Positions 35,654 to 45,292 of a stretch of 64,000 nucleotides of DNA are shown here, piece after piece. The first letter of the stretch is position 1; every line of letters begins with the position of its first letter. The position numbers were made by a program, and so were the translations under genes. Under the pieces are notes generated by a model, which saw only the letters and a list, made by a program, of their open reading frames with translations, had not been told where the DNA came from and searched no databases. Source of the DNA: Corynebacterium sp. (GTDB lineage: Bacteria > Actinomycetota > Actinomycetes > Mycobacteriales > Mycobacteriaceae); the NCBI RefSeq assembly GCF_030532715.1, contig NZ_JAUNKO010000002.1, positions 186,001-250,000 of the forward strand, in the 5' to 3' direction.

Positions 35654-35945
35654 GATTTCCCATTGTGCTTGCATGGCGGGTCATGTGCATTTTATCCGCG
35701 ATTTAGATGTTGTTGCGGGGGCAATGAATGAAGTGCTGAATGGCTAAGCATTGGAAACTATGCAGTGCGTTCGTGTGTGTAGTTCCGTGCATAGATTCGG
35801 CGCGTGTAAACATCGCAATTCGGTAACGCACCAGCTATTGTTTGGTAGGAAATGGGAGCGTCGATGAGAAGAACCGGCAGGTGGGTGATTCGGATTGCGG
35901 TATTTTCAACGCATTTGGCAAAGCTGGTTTGGTGATTCGCGCGCA

Positions 35946-36560
35946 ATGAAATGGTTCGTTGTTGTGTTTGCTGGCCTGCTCGTGTGGGGCGAGGCAATCA
36001 GTTGGCGGGTTTCCCGGCGGAGACTGGGTGCCCCTGAACAGGGGCCCGAGGTGGTTATTGTGCTCGGGTACCGCAACGCAAATCCGCATCGGGCGAACGC
36101 TTTAAACCGGTGGCGTGTGCGCGCCGCGTTACGCTCCGTTTCGGTCGCCCCTGAGGACGCTTGGATTGTGTTTTGCGGCGGCGACACTGTGGGCACCGGT
36201 GTCTCTGAGGCGGAGTTGATGGCGCGCTACGCGGTCACGGAACTTGGGTACCGTGGTCGTTGCACGCTGGAAGGGCGTTCCATGACTACCTGGGAAAACG
36301 TCCAAAACGCCGTGCCTTTGATTGCGCAGGCTGGGCAGATAAAGTTTGTGTCCAGCCCGCATCACGCATTGAAGGCGCGAATGTATTTGCAAAGAATCCA
36401 TCCGGAACTTAGTAACCGGGTCGTCCGGGCTGGCGACTATCGTTTTGGCGAGTGGCCGCTGGGCAAACTATTTTTCGCCGTCTATGGGATTTGGGATATT
36501 TGGCGCATGCAACGCAATGTGCGCTTAGGCGTGTACGCCGATTCCCCAGCGTCGGGCTGA
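35946..36560 (+). CDS. YdcF/DUF218 family protein
   Basis: This 204-residue DUF218 protein has a single N-terminal membrane helix (WFVVVFAGLLVWGEA). The Rossmann-like domain contains VVIVLGYRNAN, the family's early motif, FCGGDTVGTGVSEAE, LEGRSMTTWENVQNA and SSPHHALKARMYL. The E-x-x-S-x-x-T-x-x-N pattern is diagnostic. Roles proposed for the family involve envelope polymer or vitamin chemistry, none proven here. A TTG at 35895 with a better AGGTGGG site would add 17 residues. I prefer the ATG that places the membrane helix at the N-terminus, with moderate certainty. Confidence 0.78.
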   Translation: MKWFVVVFAGLLVWGEAISWRVSRRRLGAPEQGPEVVIVLGYRNANPHRANALNRWRVRAALRSVSVAPEDAWIVFCGGDTVGTGVSEAELMARYAVTELGYRGRCTLEGRSMTTWENVQNAVPLIAQAGQIKFVSSPHHALKARMYLQRIHPELSNRVVRAGDYRFGEWPLGKLFFAVYGIWDIWRMQRNVRLGVYADSPASG

Positions 36561-36700
36561 TGGGCTTATTTGGTTAGCGTTTTGGAACTGAGCTGACGGC
36601 GACACGACCCGCCAGTGGCGCGGCTTTGACCAGTATTTTTGTGCCGGTGGCGTAGATTGAATGCAAGGTAGGCAACGCGATAGCAAGGGGACGCACGGTC

Positions 36701-37426
36701 ATGGAACCTGAGTTTAAGGCGCATAACTTTGTGCACGGTGCGCAGCGAATCCGGACGATTCTGGACCAAACGGAATTAGAGTTCCCCGAGTTGCAGTGTT
36801 TACCGACGCCCAGCGCATTGACGTTTTATAAAGGGGTTGCGGCCACTGCGGCGGTGTTGTTTGTGGATATTCGCGGCTCCCAGGAATTGCCTTTGGTGAT
36901 GGATTCTTCCGGAGTTGCAAAGCTTTATAGCGCTTTTATGGGCGAGATGATTGCGGTGTGTGCGGGGGAGACGCATTGCCAGGATGTGAATGTGGTGGGG
37001 GATAAGATGTGGGCGGTGTTTCGCACCCCGGCTCGGGAGGACATTGATCGCGCGTTTTATTGTGTGCGGGTTGCGCATTCGATGGTGATTATTTTGAACC
37101 GTGAGTTGCAGTGCCGCGATCTGCCCACCATTGAGGTTGGGTTTGGTCTGGCGTGGGGTGATATTTGCATGCACTGGCCGTTGTCGATGTCGTCCGAGGA
37201 TAGTGCGGCGTTGTATAGCGGGGAGGTGATTAACCGGGCCGCTACGTTGGCTTCGCAGGCGTCGCTGACGCATGCGGATCATCCGTTGTTGGTGGATGAA
37301 GCTGTGTATGAAAACCTTGACCCGGTGAATCAACAATGGCTTACTTGGAACGAACGTTCAGAGTGTTGGCACGGTAATGTGGTCGATGAATATATCAATG
37401 CTTGGACGCTAGCTCAGTACGATTGA
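36701..37426 (+). CDS. Class III nucleotidyl cyclase homologue with altered active site
   Basis: This 241-residue cytoplasmic protein contains a class III adenylate/guanylate cyclase domain. Both metal-binding aspartates are in place: Asp56 in LFVDIRGS and Asp101 in VVGDKMWAVF. The transition-state pair should read N-x-x-x-R but is N178...T182 (NRAATL), and the purine-selecting Lys before the second Asp is Asn97. It may bind but not cyclise nucleotides, or use another substrate. No membrane helix or receiver domain is present. The C-terminus has a tail of about 40 residues. Confidence 0.75.
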   Translation: MEPEFKAHNFVHGAQRIRTILDQTELEFPELQCLPTPSALTFYKGVAATAAVLFVDIRGSQELPLVMDSSGVAKLYSAFMGEMIAVCAGETHCQDVNVVGDKMWAVFRTPAREDIDRAFYCVRVAHSMVIILNRELQCRDLPTIEVGFGLAWGDICMHWPLSMSSEDSAALYSGEVINRAATLASQASLTHADHPLLVDEAVYENLDPVNQQWLTWNERSECWHGNVVDEYINAWTLAQYD

Positions 37427-37481
37427 CGCTCGGTTGCATGGTGCTGCCGAGTCTTCTGGACGTGTACGGCAGGGAGTCATC

Positions 37482-38444
37482 ATGGAGTTGTGGCTGGAGC
37501 GCAATCAGGTATCGCTCTATGTGTTTGCGATTTTGCTTGGCGCAGCTGTCGGCTATGTGCTACCCGGCGGTATGTTTGAGGCCGGTATCCAGTGGTCACT
37601 CATGTTGCTGTTGTACGCCACGTTTTTGGCAGTCCCGTTTCGCCGCTTGCCTCAGGCTTTTGCGGATGTCCGTTTTATGGTGACGCTGCTTGCGTTGAAT
37701 TTCTTGGCCGTTCCTGGTGTGGTGTTTGTGCTCACGCGCCACATTGTTGACGATCAAGCCTTGCTCATCGGTGTGCTGTTGGTGTTGCTGACACCGTGTG
37801 TGGATTACGTCATTGTGTTCACTCGGCTCGCGCGCGGAAATTGGAACAAGATTCTTGCCGCGACCCCGTTGCTCATGTTGTTGCAGATTGTGTTTTTACC
37901 GGTGTTTCTTACGTTGTTTGGCACTGCGAAGATTATTGACACCATCCAATGGGGGCCGTTTATTCAGGCGTTTCTGCTGCTGATTATTGTGCCGCTGTTA
38001 CTTTCGATTGGGACGCAGCTGGCGGAGGGTAATGAGTTCGCCCACAACACGAAGCGACTCATGGAGGCACTCATGGTGCCGCTCATGATGCTCACCTTGT
38101 TTTTGGTGGTGGCTTCCCAATTTGGAGCCGCCTTTGCGCAATTGGATTCGTTGTTGCGAGTGATTCCAATTTACGTTGCATTTTTGCTGATCATGCCGGT
38201 GTTGGCGTGCATTGTAGGGAAGGGGTCCGGCCAGTCAGCTTCTGAGCGGCGAGCGTTGGCATTTTCTAGTTCCACGCGGAATTCGTTGGTGGTGTTGCCG
38301 CTGGCGTTGGCGCTTCCGGGCACGTTGAGTTTTGCCGCGCTGGTGGTGGTGACGCAAACGTTGGTGGAGCTGGTGGGCATGGTGACTTTTGTGCGTGTGT
38401 TCCCCTCGTTGATTGTGGACCGAGCGGTGCCGGAGGCCGCATAG
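37482..38444 (+). CDS. ACR3/BASS-like permease (arsenic resistance type)
   Basis: This 320-residue membrane protein has ten helices and belongs to the bile acid/arsenite permease superfamily. The segment LLTPCVDYVIVFTRLARGN resembles the helix-4 region of ACR3 arsenite exporters, including the functional Cys. SSSTRNSLVVLPLALALP is the second discontinuous helix. ACR3-like proteins annotated as arsenic resistance in corynebacteria are often untested, and other organic or inorganic anions are possible. The start at 37482 has AGGGAG seven bases upstream. No arsR lies beside it. Confidence 0.78.
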   Translation: MELWLERNQVSLYVFAILLGAAVGYVLPGGMFEAGIQWSLMLLLYATFLAVPFRRLPQAFADVRFMVTLLALNFLAVPGVVFVLTRHIVDDQALLIGVLLVLLTPCVDYVIVFTRLARGNWNKILAATPLLMLLQIVFLPVFLTLFGTAKIIDTIQWGPFIQAFLLLIIVPLLLSIGTQLAEGNEFAHNTKRLMEALMVPLMMLTLFLVVASQFGAAFAQLDSLLRVIPIYVAFLLIMPVLACIVGKGSGQSASERRALAFSSSTRNSLVVLPLALALPGTLSFAALVVVTQTLVELVGMVTFVRVFPSLIVDRAVPEAA

Positions 38445-38466
38445 GCGAAGTATTACACTGTGGTCC

Positions 38467-39237
38467 ATGGTCCCGGGTTTTTGGTTTGCGTTTTCGTTAA
38501 CTTTGCTTGCCGGATTGTCCACGGGCATCGGCGGCGTTGTCAGCGTGTTGCGGCGCACCCCCAGCGACGGCTTCCTCGCTGGTTCGCTCGGGTTTTCGGC
38601 TGGCGTGATGTTGTATGTGTCGCTGGTGGAGATTCTGCCGGAGGCAATGTCGTCAGCGGGGTCGCCGTTGGCTGTGCTCGCGTTCTTTCTTGGCGTTGCG
38701 CTCATCGCGGTGATTGACCGGTTGGTGCCCGAACCCATGAACCCGCACGAGCCTTCCCAGATCACAGATGGCGCACGTCAAAGAAACTTGATGCGCATGG
38801 GTGTGATGACGGCCCTGGCTATTGCCATTCATAATTTCCCAGAGGGCTTTGCCACGTTTATTGCCGCGCTGGAGGACCCGACGATTGCGGTGCCGATTGC
38901 GGCTGCGATTGCTATTCATAATATTCCGGAAGGCGTGGCGGTGGCGGTGCCGTTGCGGCAGGCCACGGGGTCGCGGGCGAAAGCGCTGGGGTGGACGTTT
39001 GTTTCCGGCCTTGCCGAACCGTTGGGTGCGCTTGTTGGGTTTGCGTTGCTGATGCCGTGGTTGAGCCCAATTACGATGGGCGTGGTGCTCGCCGGGGTGG
39101 CGGGCGTAATGGTGTTCGTTTCGCTTGATGAATTGCTGCCTACCGCGCAGGCGACGGGACGCCATCACATTGCGGTCTATGGTTTGGTGGCCGGTATGGC
39201 TGTGATGGCCGTGAGTTTGTTGCTGCTCGCAGGCTAA
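38467..39237 (+). CDS. ZIP family metal transporter
   Basis: This 256-residue ZupT-like divalent metal importer (Zn2+, possibly Fe2+ or Mn2+) has eight helices. The two metal-site helices are plain: AIHNFPEGFATF (helix IV) and AIHNIPEGVAVAVP (helix V). A His/Pro-containing loop precedes them. The ATG at 38467 lies seven bases after TACACT and lacks a ribosome-binding site, suggesting a leaderless transcript. The stop overlaps that of the convergent lipoprotein gene. Confidence 0.9.
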   Translation: MVPGFWFAFSLTLLAGLSTGIGGVVSVLRRTPSDGFLAGSLGFSAGVMLYVSLVEILPEAMSSAGSPLAVLAFFLGVALIAVIDRLVPEPMNPHEPSQITDGARQRNLMRMGVMTALAIAIHNFPEGFATFIAALEDPTIAVPIAAAIAIHNIPEGVAVAVPLRQATGSRAKALGWTFVSGLAEPLGALVGFALLMPWLSPITMGVVLAGVAGVMVFVSLDELLPTAQATGRHHIAVYGLVAGMAVMAVSLLLLAG

Positions 39238-39776
39238 TTCCCGGCTTGTTCGTGCACAATGTGTTCGGGCCCGTTGATGCTGATGGTGCCGCCGGGGCCG
39301 CTGCACATCATTGTGCTGGCGTCCAGCATGGAGCAGCGTACGGATTCTACTTCGGTGAATTCACCGGGGTTGAGGCACACAAGCTCCTGTTCTGCGGGCG
39401 GGCCCGAACCGACGAGGTAGGTGATGCCCTCGGGCGCGACGCTGACTTCGTTGGTGTCGCCGCCGTCTTCCGGCACCCCAGAGCAGGTGAAGGTATCCGC
39501 CATGAGGGTGCAATAGCCGTTTGTGTCGCCGCCGGTGTCAAAGCGCAAGGTGTGCAGGCCGTTGGCAATGAAGGTGTCGCTGGGGACTTCCTGCAAGGTT
39601 CGCGCCAGCTCCTCGGATTTCGGGGTGCTGCTGGTTGCTTTCGGGGCGGGCGTTAAGCCGACGGCGGGTGTAGAGGTATCCGTCACCAGGGGGACTGTTG
39701 TGCGGTCGCTGGCTAGGTTTGAGCACCCGGCTAAGCCGACGACCGCGAGGGCAACGCAACACTGCATCAAACGCAT
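39234..39776 (-). CDS. Hypothetical lipoprotein
   Basis: This 180-residue exported lipoprotein of unknown function begins MRLMQCCVALAVVGLAGCSN, with lipobox Cys18. A Thr/Pro-rich linker (TPAPKATSSTPKSEE) and a beta-rich domain follow. The domain has five Cys residues (YCTLMADTFTCSG, LVCLNPGEF, VRCSML, MMCSGPGG), suggesting disulfides. It ends in GPEHIVHEQAGN. The C-terminal codons overlap the zupT-like stop on the other strand. Confidence 0.72.
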   Translation of the reverse strand: MRLMQCCVALAVVGLAGCSNLASDRTTVPLVTDTSTPAVGLTPAPKATSSTPKSEELARTLQEVPSDTFIANGLHTLRFDTGGDTNGYCTLMADTFTCSGVPEDGGDTNEVSVAPEGITYLVGSGPPAEQELVCLNPGEFTEVESVRCSMLDASTMMCSGPGGTISINGPEHIVHEQAGN

Positions 39777-39834
39777 ACGCGAACATCCTTCCGCAAAGTC
39801 GGTTGCCAGTGTATCGGATTTTTTGGCGTGCGGC

Positions 39835-41445
39835 TTAGCCGAACATCATGCGTAGGATGAGTACGCCCAGCGCGCCAATGCCCGCAGCGGCGGGGATGGT
39901 GATCACCCATGCGAGCGCAATGGGCTTCATTAAACGCCAGTTCGCGGAGCGGGTGACCATGCCGACGCCCAAAATCGCACCGATAAGAATATGGGTGGAG
40001 GACACCGGCAGGCCCAGCATGGACGCTCCCATGACCACCGTCGCGGCGCCAAGTTCCGCGGCGAAGCCGCTGGCGGGGTGGATGCGGGTCAGGCCGGACC
40101 CCACCGTGGTGATGACCTTGCGGCCAATAAACCACAACCCAGATACTAGGGCCACACCACAGCACAGCAGCAGTGGGGCGGGTACGGAGGCTTTTGCGTT
40201 GATGGCGTTGGTTTGCAGGACGTCGAGAATCGCGGCGATGGGGCCGACGGCGTTGGCAATATCATTGGAGCCGTGGGAAAACGCAAACGCGGCGGCGGTA
40301 AACACCTGCATCCAGCTGAACATGAGGAATGTCGCGCGGCTGAGCTCCATGTTGCGGATCGTGCGCGCAAACACACGCACAGCCATCCACACGCCAGCGC
40401 CAATCATGCCAATGATGAGCACATTGCCCACGTTGTCAATGTTCAAGTGCAGGTTTTTTAGCCCCTTGAACAGCATCATCGCGGTGATCATCATTGCGCC
40501 CAAGGCGGCCAGTAGCGGCACCCACAATTGCAAGGCGCGGTAGGCGTTGACGTTTTGTTCCCGGTCGTCGAGCTCGTAGAGTTCGCGGAAGTAATCGCTT
40601 TCCAATTCTTCGCGTTTGAAGCCCTGGCGGCGGGAAATTTCCGCGTCGCGGACCATGGCGGTGGTGTACGCCAATTGCTGCATTTCGCTGAGACGTTCAA
40701 AGGATGCTTTGTGGCGCTTCTTATGTTCGATGCGCTCTTGGCGGATGACCTGGAGTTGCTCGTCCGCGCGCTGGTTGTACACCAAAATGCCGCGTTGGAT
40801 CGCCGAAAACAATATGTAGGAGGCGATGCCGCCGAGCAGCGGGGACAGTATCCAGGATAGGGCGATTTCGCCAATTTGATCCCAGTGCACAATGGACCAT
40901 CCGCCGGTGCCGGTGCGGTGCCCGATGGTCACGGCGGCCCCCACGATACCGCCGATAATAGAATGCGTGGTCGACACCGGCCAGCCCATTTGGGTGGCGA
41001 TGAGCAGCCACAACGCCGCGCCCAACAGGGCCGCCATCATGATGAACACGAAGTCCATGGGCTGGAGGGCTACGCCGTGCAGATCGACAATGCCGTTGCG
41101 CACGGTTTCCGTGACTTCACCACCGGCGAGGATGGCGCCGCCGACTTCGAAAATTGCGGCAATAATGAGCGCCTGTTTCATGGTGAGTGTTTTGGCGCCG
41201 ACACTTGTGCCAAAGGAGTTGGCTACGTCGTTGCCGCCAATATTGAAGGCCATGAACAAGCCAAAAACAATGGTCAAACCCAAAACCCAATAGTGGGTGG
41301 TTTGACCGATCGAACCGTATGCCCACAGGATGAACGTGATCGCAGCTGCCGCTAATAACGCTCCGAATGTGACGTGCCACCAGAAATCTGATTCGTTTCT
41401 GTGTTCCGAGATTTCACTCGGTGAACTCAGCGTGTCCTGCGTCAT
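39835..41445 (-). CDS. pit: Low-affinity inorganic phosphate transporter (Pit family)
   Basis: This 536-residue phosphate:cation symporter imports metal-phosphate complexes. The duplicated Pit signature is present: [20 protein letters not shown] near the N-terminus and [18 protein letters not shown] in the second half. Paired [17 protein letters not shown] and [17 protein letters not shown] helices accompany it. The central cytoplasmic insert (about residues 225-295) is highly charged and longer than in enteric PitA. The gene is monocistronic with 101 bases to the next gene upstream. Confidence 0.93.
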   Translation of the reverse strand: MTQDTLSSPSEISEHRNESDFWWHVTFGALLAAAAITFILWAYGSIGQTTHYWVLGLTIVFGLFMAFNIGGNDVANSFGTSVGAKTLTMKQALIIAAIFEVGGAILAGGEVTETVRNGIVDLHGVALQPMDFVFIMMAALLGAALWLLIATQMGWPVSTTHSIIGGIVGAAVTIGHRTGTGGWSIVHWDQIGEIALSWILSPLLGGIASYILFSAIQRGILVYNQRADEQLQVIRQERIEHKKRHKASFERLSEMQQLAYTTAMVRDAEISRRQGFKREELESDYFRELYELDDREQNVNAYRALQLWVPLLAALGAMMITAMMLFKGLKNLHLNIDNVGNVLIIGMIGAGVWMAVRVFARTIRNMELSRATFLMFSWMQVFTAAAFAFSHGSNDIANAVGPIAAILDVLQTNAINAKASVPAPLLLCCGVALVSGLWFIGRKVITTVGSGLTRIHPASGFAAELGAATVVMGASMLGLPVSSTHILIGAILGVGMVTRSANWRLMKPIALAWVITIPAAAGIGALGVLILRMMFG

Positions 41446-41546
41446 GGTGCTGCGGTCCTCGGTTGGATGTTGGGAATGTCCGGGCTGTTACGTAAAAAGT
41501 CTAATGCATGCAAAGTACACATTAGATTTCCCTGTGACCGCCGTAG

Positions 41547-42470
41547 CTAGTGTGCGTGCTTTCGGTGCTTGATTACGTGCACCACGCCCGCGATAATCAC
41601 CCCCACGATTGCGCCGGCGATCAGGGAGAAGAAGGTGTCCACCAGCCACATCACAAAGCCGCCGAGGTGGGCGACTGCCTCGGTCATATGGTGAACGAAA
41701 TCATAGGGGGCGTGCCAGCCCAGCTCGGCGACACCAGCCACCAAGATGTGCCCGCCTACCCACAACATGGCGAAGGTGCCGATGACGGCGATGGCGGTGA
41801 GCAGCTTCGGCATGGCCGCCACCAGCCCCCTGCCGAACGCCTGCGCACCCGCAGAATCCCGCGCCGCGAGCTTCAAGCCCACGTCGTCCATTTTCACTAG
41901 CAGGGCCACCGCGCCGTACACGAGTGCGGTAATGCCTAGCGCGACGGCGATGAGCACGGAGGCTCGCATGGCGAAGGATTCGGCGGCGATTTCATTGAGG
42001 GAAATCACCATGATTTCCGCGCTGAGGATCAAGTCCGTGGTCACCGCGCCCTTGACCAGCTTGTTTTCCGCATCCGGGCCGGATTCGATCGCGGTTTCTT
42101 CTTTCTCACCATGGCCAGTGAGCTTCTCGATTATCTTTTCGGATCCTTCGAAGCAGAGGTAGGCGCCGCCCAACATGAGTATTGGCGTGAGCAGCCACGG
42201 GGCAAGCCAGCTCAGCAACAACGCCACCGGCAGGATGATCACCAGCTTGTTGAACAACGAGCCTTTCGCGATGCGCCAAATGATGGGCAATTCGCGGGCG
42301 GGCGTGACGCCGTGGACGTAGCGGGGGGTTACCGCGGCGTCGTCAACCACCACGCCGGCGGCTTTGACGCTGGTACGTCCGGCGGCTGCGGCAACATCAT
42401 CAACGCTGGCGGCGGCTGTTTTTGCAATCAGGGCAACATCGTCGAGTAGTGCCGCAAGTCCTCCGGGCAT
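41547..42470 (-). CDS. DUF808 family membrane protein (YedI-like)
   Basis: This 307-residue inner-membrane protein of the DUF808 family has unknown function. The N-terminus GLAALLDDVALIAKTAAASVDDVA is the family hallmark. Then come a conserved KGSLFNKLVIILPVALLLSW helix and a cytoplasmic ...GGAYLCFEGSEKI region. Further helices end in a short basic/His tail. The ATG at 42470 with GGAG seven bases before it is favoured over a GTG two codons earlier. The P-type ATPase gene ends 25 bases upstream of it on the same strand, so cotranscription is likely. Confidence 0.85.
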   Translation of the reverse strand: MPGGLAALLDDVALIAKTAAASVDDVAAAAGRTSVKAAGVVVDDAAVTPRYVHGVTPARELPIIWRIAKGSLFNKLVIILPVALLLSWLAPWLLTPILMLGGAYLCFEGSEKIIEKLTGHGEKEETAIESGPDAENKLVKGAVTTDLILSAEIMVISLNEIAAESFAMRASVLIAVALGITALVYGAVALLVKMDDVGLKLAARDSAGAQAFGRGLVAAMPKLLTAIAVIGTFAMLWVGGHILVAGVAELGWHAPYDFVHHMTEAVAHLGGFVMWLVDTFFSLIAGAIVGVIIAGVVHVIKHRKHAH

Positions 42471-42494
42471 GGTCACGCTCCAGTGTTCGTTCGG

Positions 42495-45233
42495 TTATGT
42501 GCTGTACAGAGTGTACAAGCTTCGGCGCACCAGTTTCACTAGCTCCTCCGCCCACAGCACGGTAGAAGCCATCGCTAGTGCAACGCACCACTGCTCACCG
42601 GACAGGGCGGTGGTGCCGAACGCGGTTTGCAGCAGCGGCACGTTCACCACCGCGACCTGGAGCGCTGCTGCAACGGCGATGGAAGCCCATAGCCAGTGGT
42701 TATCAAACAGCTGGTGGAACGCCGAACGCAGGGTCGAACGCGCGTTTAAAGCGTTGAAGAGTTGCGCGAACACGAGGGTGGTAAAGCCGGCGGTGCGGGC
42801 CGTGTCCAAGGAATCGTGGCCAGCAATGAAACCACCCGGCAGGAACATATCAATGGTGAGCAGCGTGGCCGCGCCCATGACGGCACCGATAAACAGGACG
42901 CGTTTCCACATGTCGGCGTCAATAATCGGGTGGCGCGGGTCGCGCGGTTCGCGTTTCATAATGTCTTCGTCGGCCGGGTCCACGCCCATTGCCAACGCCG
43001 GCCCCGAATCCGTGACCAGGTTGATCCATAAGATTTGCGTGGCCAGCAGCGGCAGCGCCACTTCCTCCGAACCGGGCTGGCGCAACCCCAGCCAGGTGGC
43101 CAGCACCACGCCGAAAAACACGGTAACCACCTCGCCCATATTGGAGCTGAGCAGGTAGCGGAGGAATTTCGTAATGTTGTCAAAAATCCCGCGCCCGCGG
43201 CGCACGGCGGCGACGATCGTGGCGTAGTTATCGTCAGCCAGGATCATTGTGGCGGCTTCCTTTGTCACCTCCGTGCCGGTGATCCCCATGGCCACCCCGA
43301 TATCCGCACTTTTCAGCGCGGGGGCGTCGTTGACACCGTCGCCGGTCATGGCAACCACCGCGCCTTGCGCCTGCAGGGTATCCACAATGCGCAACTTGTG
43401 CGCCGGGGTGACCCGTGCGTACACGTCCACCTCACGCACCGCTTGGTTGAACTCCGCCTCGCCCAACGCGTCCAACTCCGTGCCGGAGAGGGCGCGGTCG
43501 GTGCTGGTCAGGCCCAACTCCAGGGCGATTTTCTGCGCGGTGGCGGGGTGGTCGCCGGTGATCATGAGCGTGCGGATCCCCGCGCTGTGCGCTTGCGCCA
43601 AGGCTTCCATCGCCTCCGTGCGCGGCGGGTCGATGATTGCCACCAGCCCAAGCAGCGTGAAATCCGCTTCTGCAAAGGGCGCGTCCGAATCTGGGGCGGC
43701 GGCACCGGTGGCCACCCCGAGGGTGCGATACCCCTGGGCGGACAATTCTTCGATGGTCTCGTTCCAGTGCTGGCGGTGTTCGGCGCTGAACGCAACGTCG
43801 CCTTCGGTGGTGCGCAGGCGGGTGCAACGCTGCGCCAAGACATCCGGTGCCCCCTTGGAAAACACGGTGTCCCCGGCGCGCACCGACATCATTTTGCGGT
43901 CCGAGGAGAATGGAATCTCGGCGTCGCGCGGCACGCTGGAGGGGTCGCGGTCGTCGCAAAGCTTCGGCCACGCGACGAGGAACGCGGCTTCGGTCGGGTC
44001 CCCAACAATACCGTCGGCGTCGAGCTGCGCGTTGTTGGCTACCGCCCCGCCGAACACAACGTCGCGCGCCAAGGCGAGCGCAGTGGGGGACCCGGACGCC
44101 GCCCCGTCCGTCGGATCGTAGCCGATGCCGGTGAGCCGCACCTCACCCGCGGCGGTGAGCACCCGCTGGATGGTCATTTCGTTGCGGGTCAGTGTACCGG
44201 TCTTGTCGGAGCAAATCACGCTCGCCGCCCCCAAGGTTTCCACCGAGTGCAGGTGCTTCATAATGGCGTTGCGGCGCGCCAAATGCTGCACGCCAATCGC
44301 CAACACCAGCGACAGGATCGCGGGCAGGCCCTCGGGCACGGCGGCCACCGCGAGCGAGACTCCAAGCAGCAGAATGTTGACCCAATCCTCAGCGCTGGAC
44401 GCCTGGTAGAGCAGCGCGAGCGTGGCCATCACCACTACTGCGATCACCACCACGAGCACGCCTAATAGTTTGGACACCCGTGCGATTTCCTTTTCCAGGG
44501 GGCTTTCCTCCTGCGCGGTGCTTTCCAGCATGTCCGCGATCGAGCCCATTTCGGTGTCCATGCCCGTCGCCGTCACCACGGCGGTACCCACGCCTTGGAC
44601 CACCGCCGTGCCCTTAAACACCATGTTGGCGCGGTCCCCCAAAGCGACCGTCCCCGCCAACGTTTGCGGGTCTTTCGTACTGGCCAACGATTCGCCGGTG
44701 AGTGAGGCTTCCTGCACCGTTAACCCGGCGGCGGTGACCAGCCGGGCGTCGGCACCCACGGCGTCACCCTCCGCGAGCAGCAATACGTCGCCCGGCACCA
44801 ATTCCGCCGACGGCACTTGGGCTTGGCGGCCGTTGCGCAATACTGTCGACGTCGCCGCCGTCATCGACGCCAACGCCGCCACCGCAGACTCCGCCTTCGC
44901 CTCCTGCGAATACCCCAGCGCCGCGTTCGCGATCACGATGATGCCAATGACCACCGTATCCACCGGCCAACCGTGCCCGCCTTCCGCCCACCACGCGGCC
45001 AGGGCAATACCCATGGCTACGAACAACAGGTACACCAGCGGATCCTGAAACTGTTTGAGCACTTTGCGCCACAGCGGTACCGGCTTTTTCGCGCGGAGCT
45101 CGTTGGGCCCGTGTTGGGCAAGCCGCTTGGCGGCGGCCTCGGAATCCAGCCCTTTGTGTGTGTCCACGCCCAATGCTGCGGAAACGTCGCCAGCATCGAG
45201 GGTAAAAGGTTCTGCGTGCGGCATAACCCCCAT
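42495..45233 (-). CDS. P-type cation-transporting ATPase (P2 type)
   Basis: This membrane pump of about 912 residues is in the Ca2+/Na+-type P2 group. The N-terminal cation-ATPase domain contains GLDSEAAAKRLAQHGPNEL. The actuator TGES is in EASLTGESLAST. The phosphorylated Asp lies in CSDKTGTLTRNE, the nucleotide domain has FSKGAPDVL, and the hinge is MTGDGVNDAPALK. C-terminal helices 5-10 include WINLVTDSGPALAMG. Ion specificity (Ca2+, Mn2+ or Na+) cannot be fixed by eye. The ATG at 45233 is chosen, with an ATG three codons later also possible. It is followed by the DUF808 gene. Confidence 0.9.
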   Translation of the reverse strand: MGVMPHAEPFTLDAGDVSAALGVDTHKGLDSEAAAKRLAQHGPNELRAKKPVPLWRKVLKQFQDPLVYLLFVAMGIALAAWWAEGGHGWPVDTVVIGIIVIANAALGYSQEAKAESAVAALASMTAATSTVLRNGRQAQVPSAELVPGDVLLLAEGDAVGADARLVTAAGLTVQEASLTGESLASTKDPQTLAGTVALGDRANMVFKGTAVVQGVGTAVVTATGMDTEMGSIADMLESTAQEESPLEKEIARVSKLLGVLVVVIAVVVMATLALLYQASSAEDWVNILLLGVSLAVAAVPEGLPAILSLVLAIGVQHLARRNAIMKHLHSVETLGAASVICSDKTGTLTRNEMTIQRVLTAAGEVRLTGIGYDPTDGAASGSPTALALARDVVFGGAVANNAQLDADGIVGDPTEAAFLVAWPKLCDDRDPSSVPRDAEIPFSSDRKMMSVRAGDTVFSKGAPDVLAQRCTRLRTTEGDVAFSAEHRQHWNETIEELSAQGYRTLGVATGAAAPDSDAPFAEADFTLLGLVAIIDPPRTEAMEALAQAHSAGIRTLMITGDHPATAQKIALELGLTSTDRALSGTELDALGEAEFNQAVREVDVYARVTPAHKLRIVDTLQAQGAVVAMTGDGVNDAPALKSADIGVAMGITGTEVTKEAATMILADDNYATIVAAVRRGRGIFDNITKFLRYLLSSNMGEVVTVFFGVVLATWLGLRQPGSEEVALPLLATQILWINLVTDSGPALAMGVDPADEDIMKREPRDPRHPIIDADMWKRVLFIGAVMGAATLLTIDMFLPGGFIAGHDSLDTARTAGFTTLVFAQLFNALNARSTLRSAFHQLFDNHWLWASIAVAAALQVAVVNVPLLQTAFGTTALSGEQWCVALAMASTVLWAEELVKLVRRSLYTLYST

Positions 45234-45292
45234 GGTAGGTCCGCCGCCCGCGCGCACGCCGAAGCCGCTGGTGGCACGCTACACTCGAGGGC

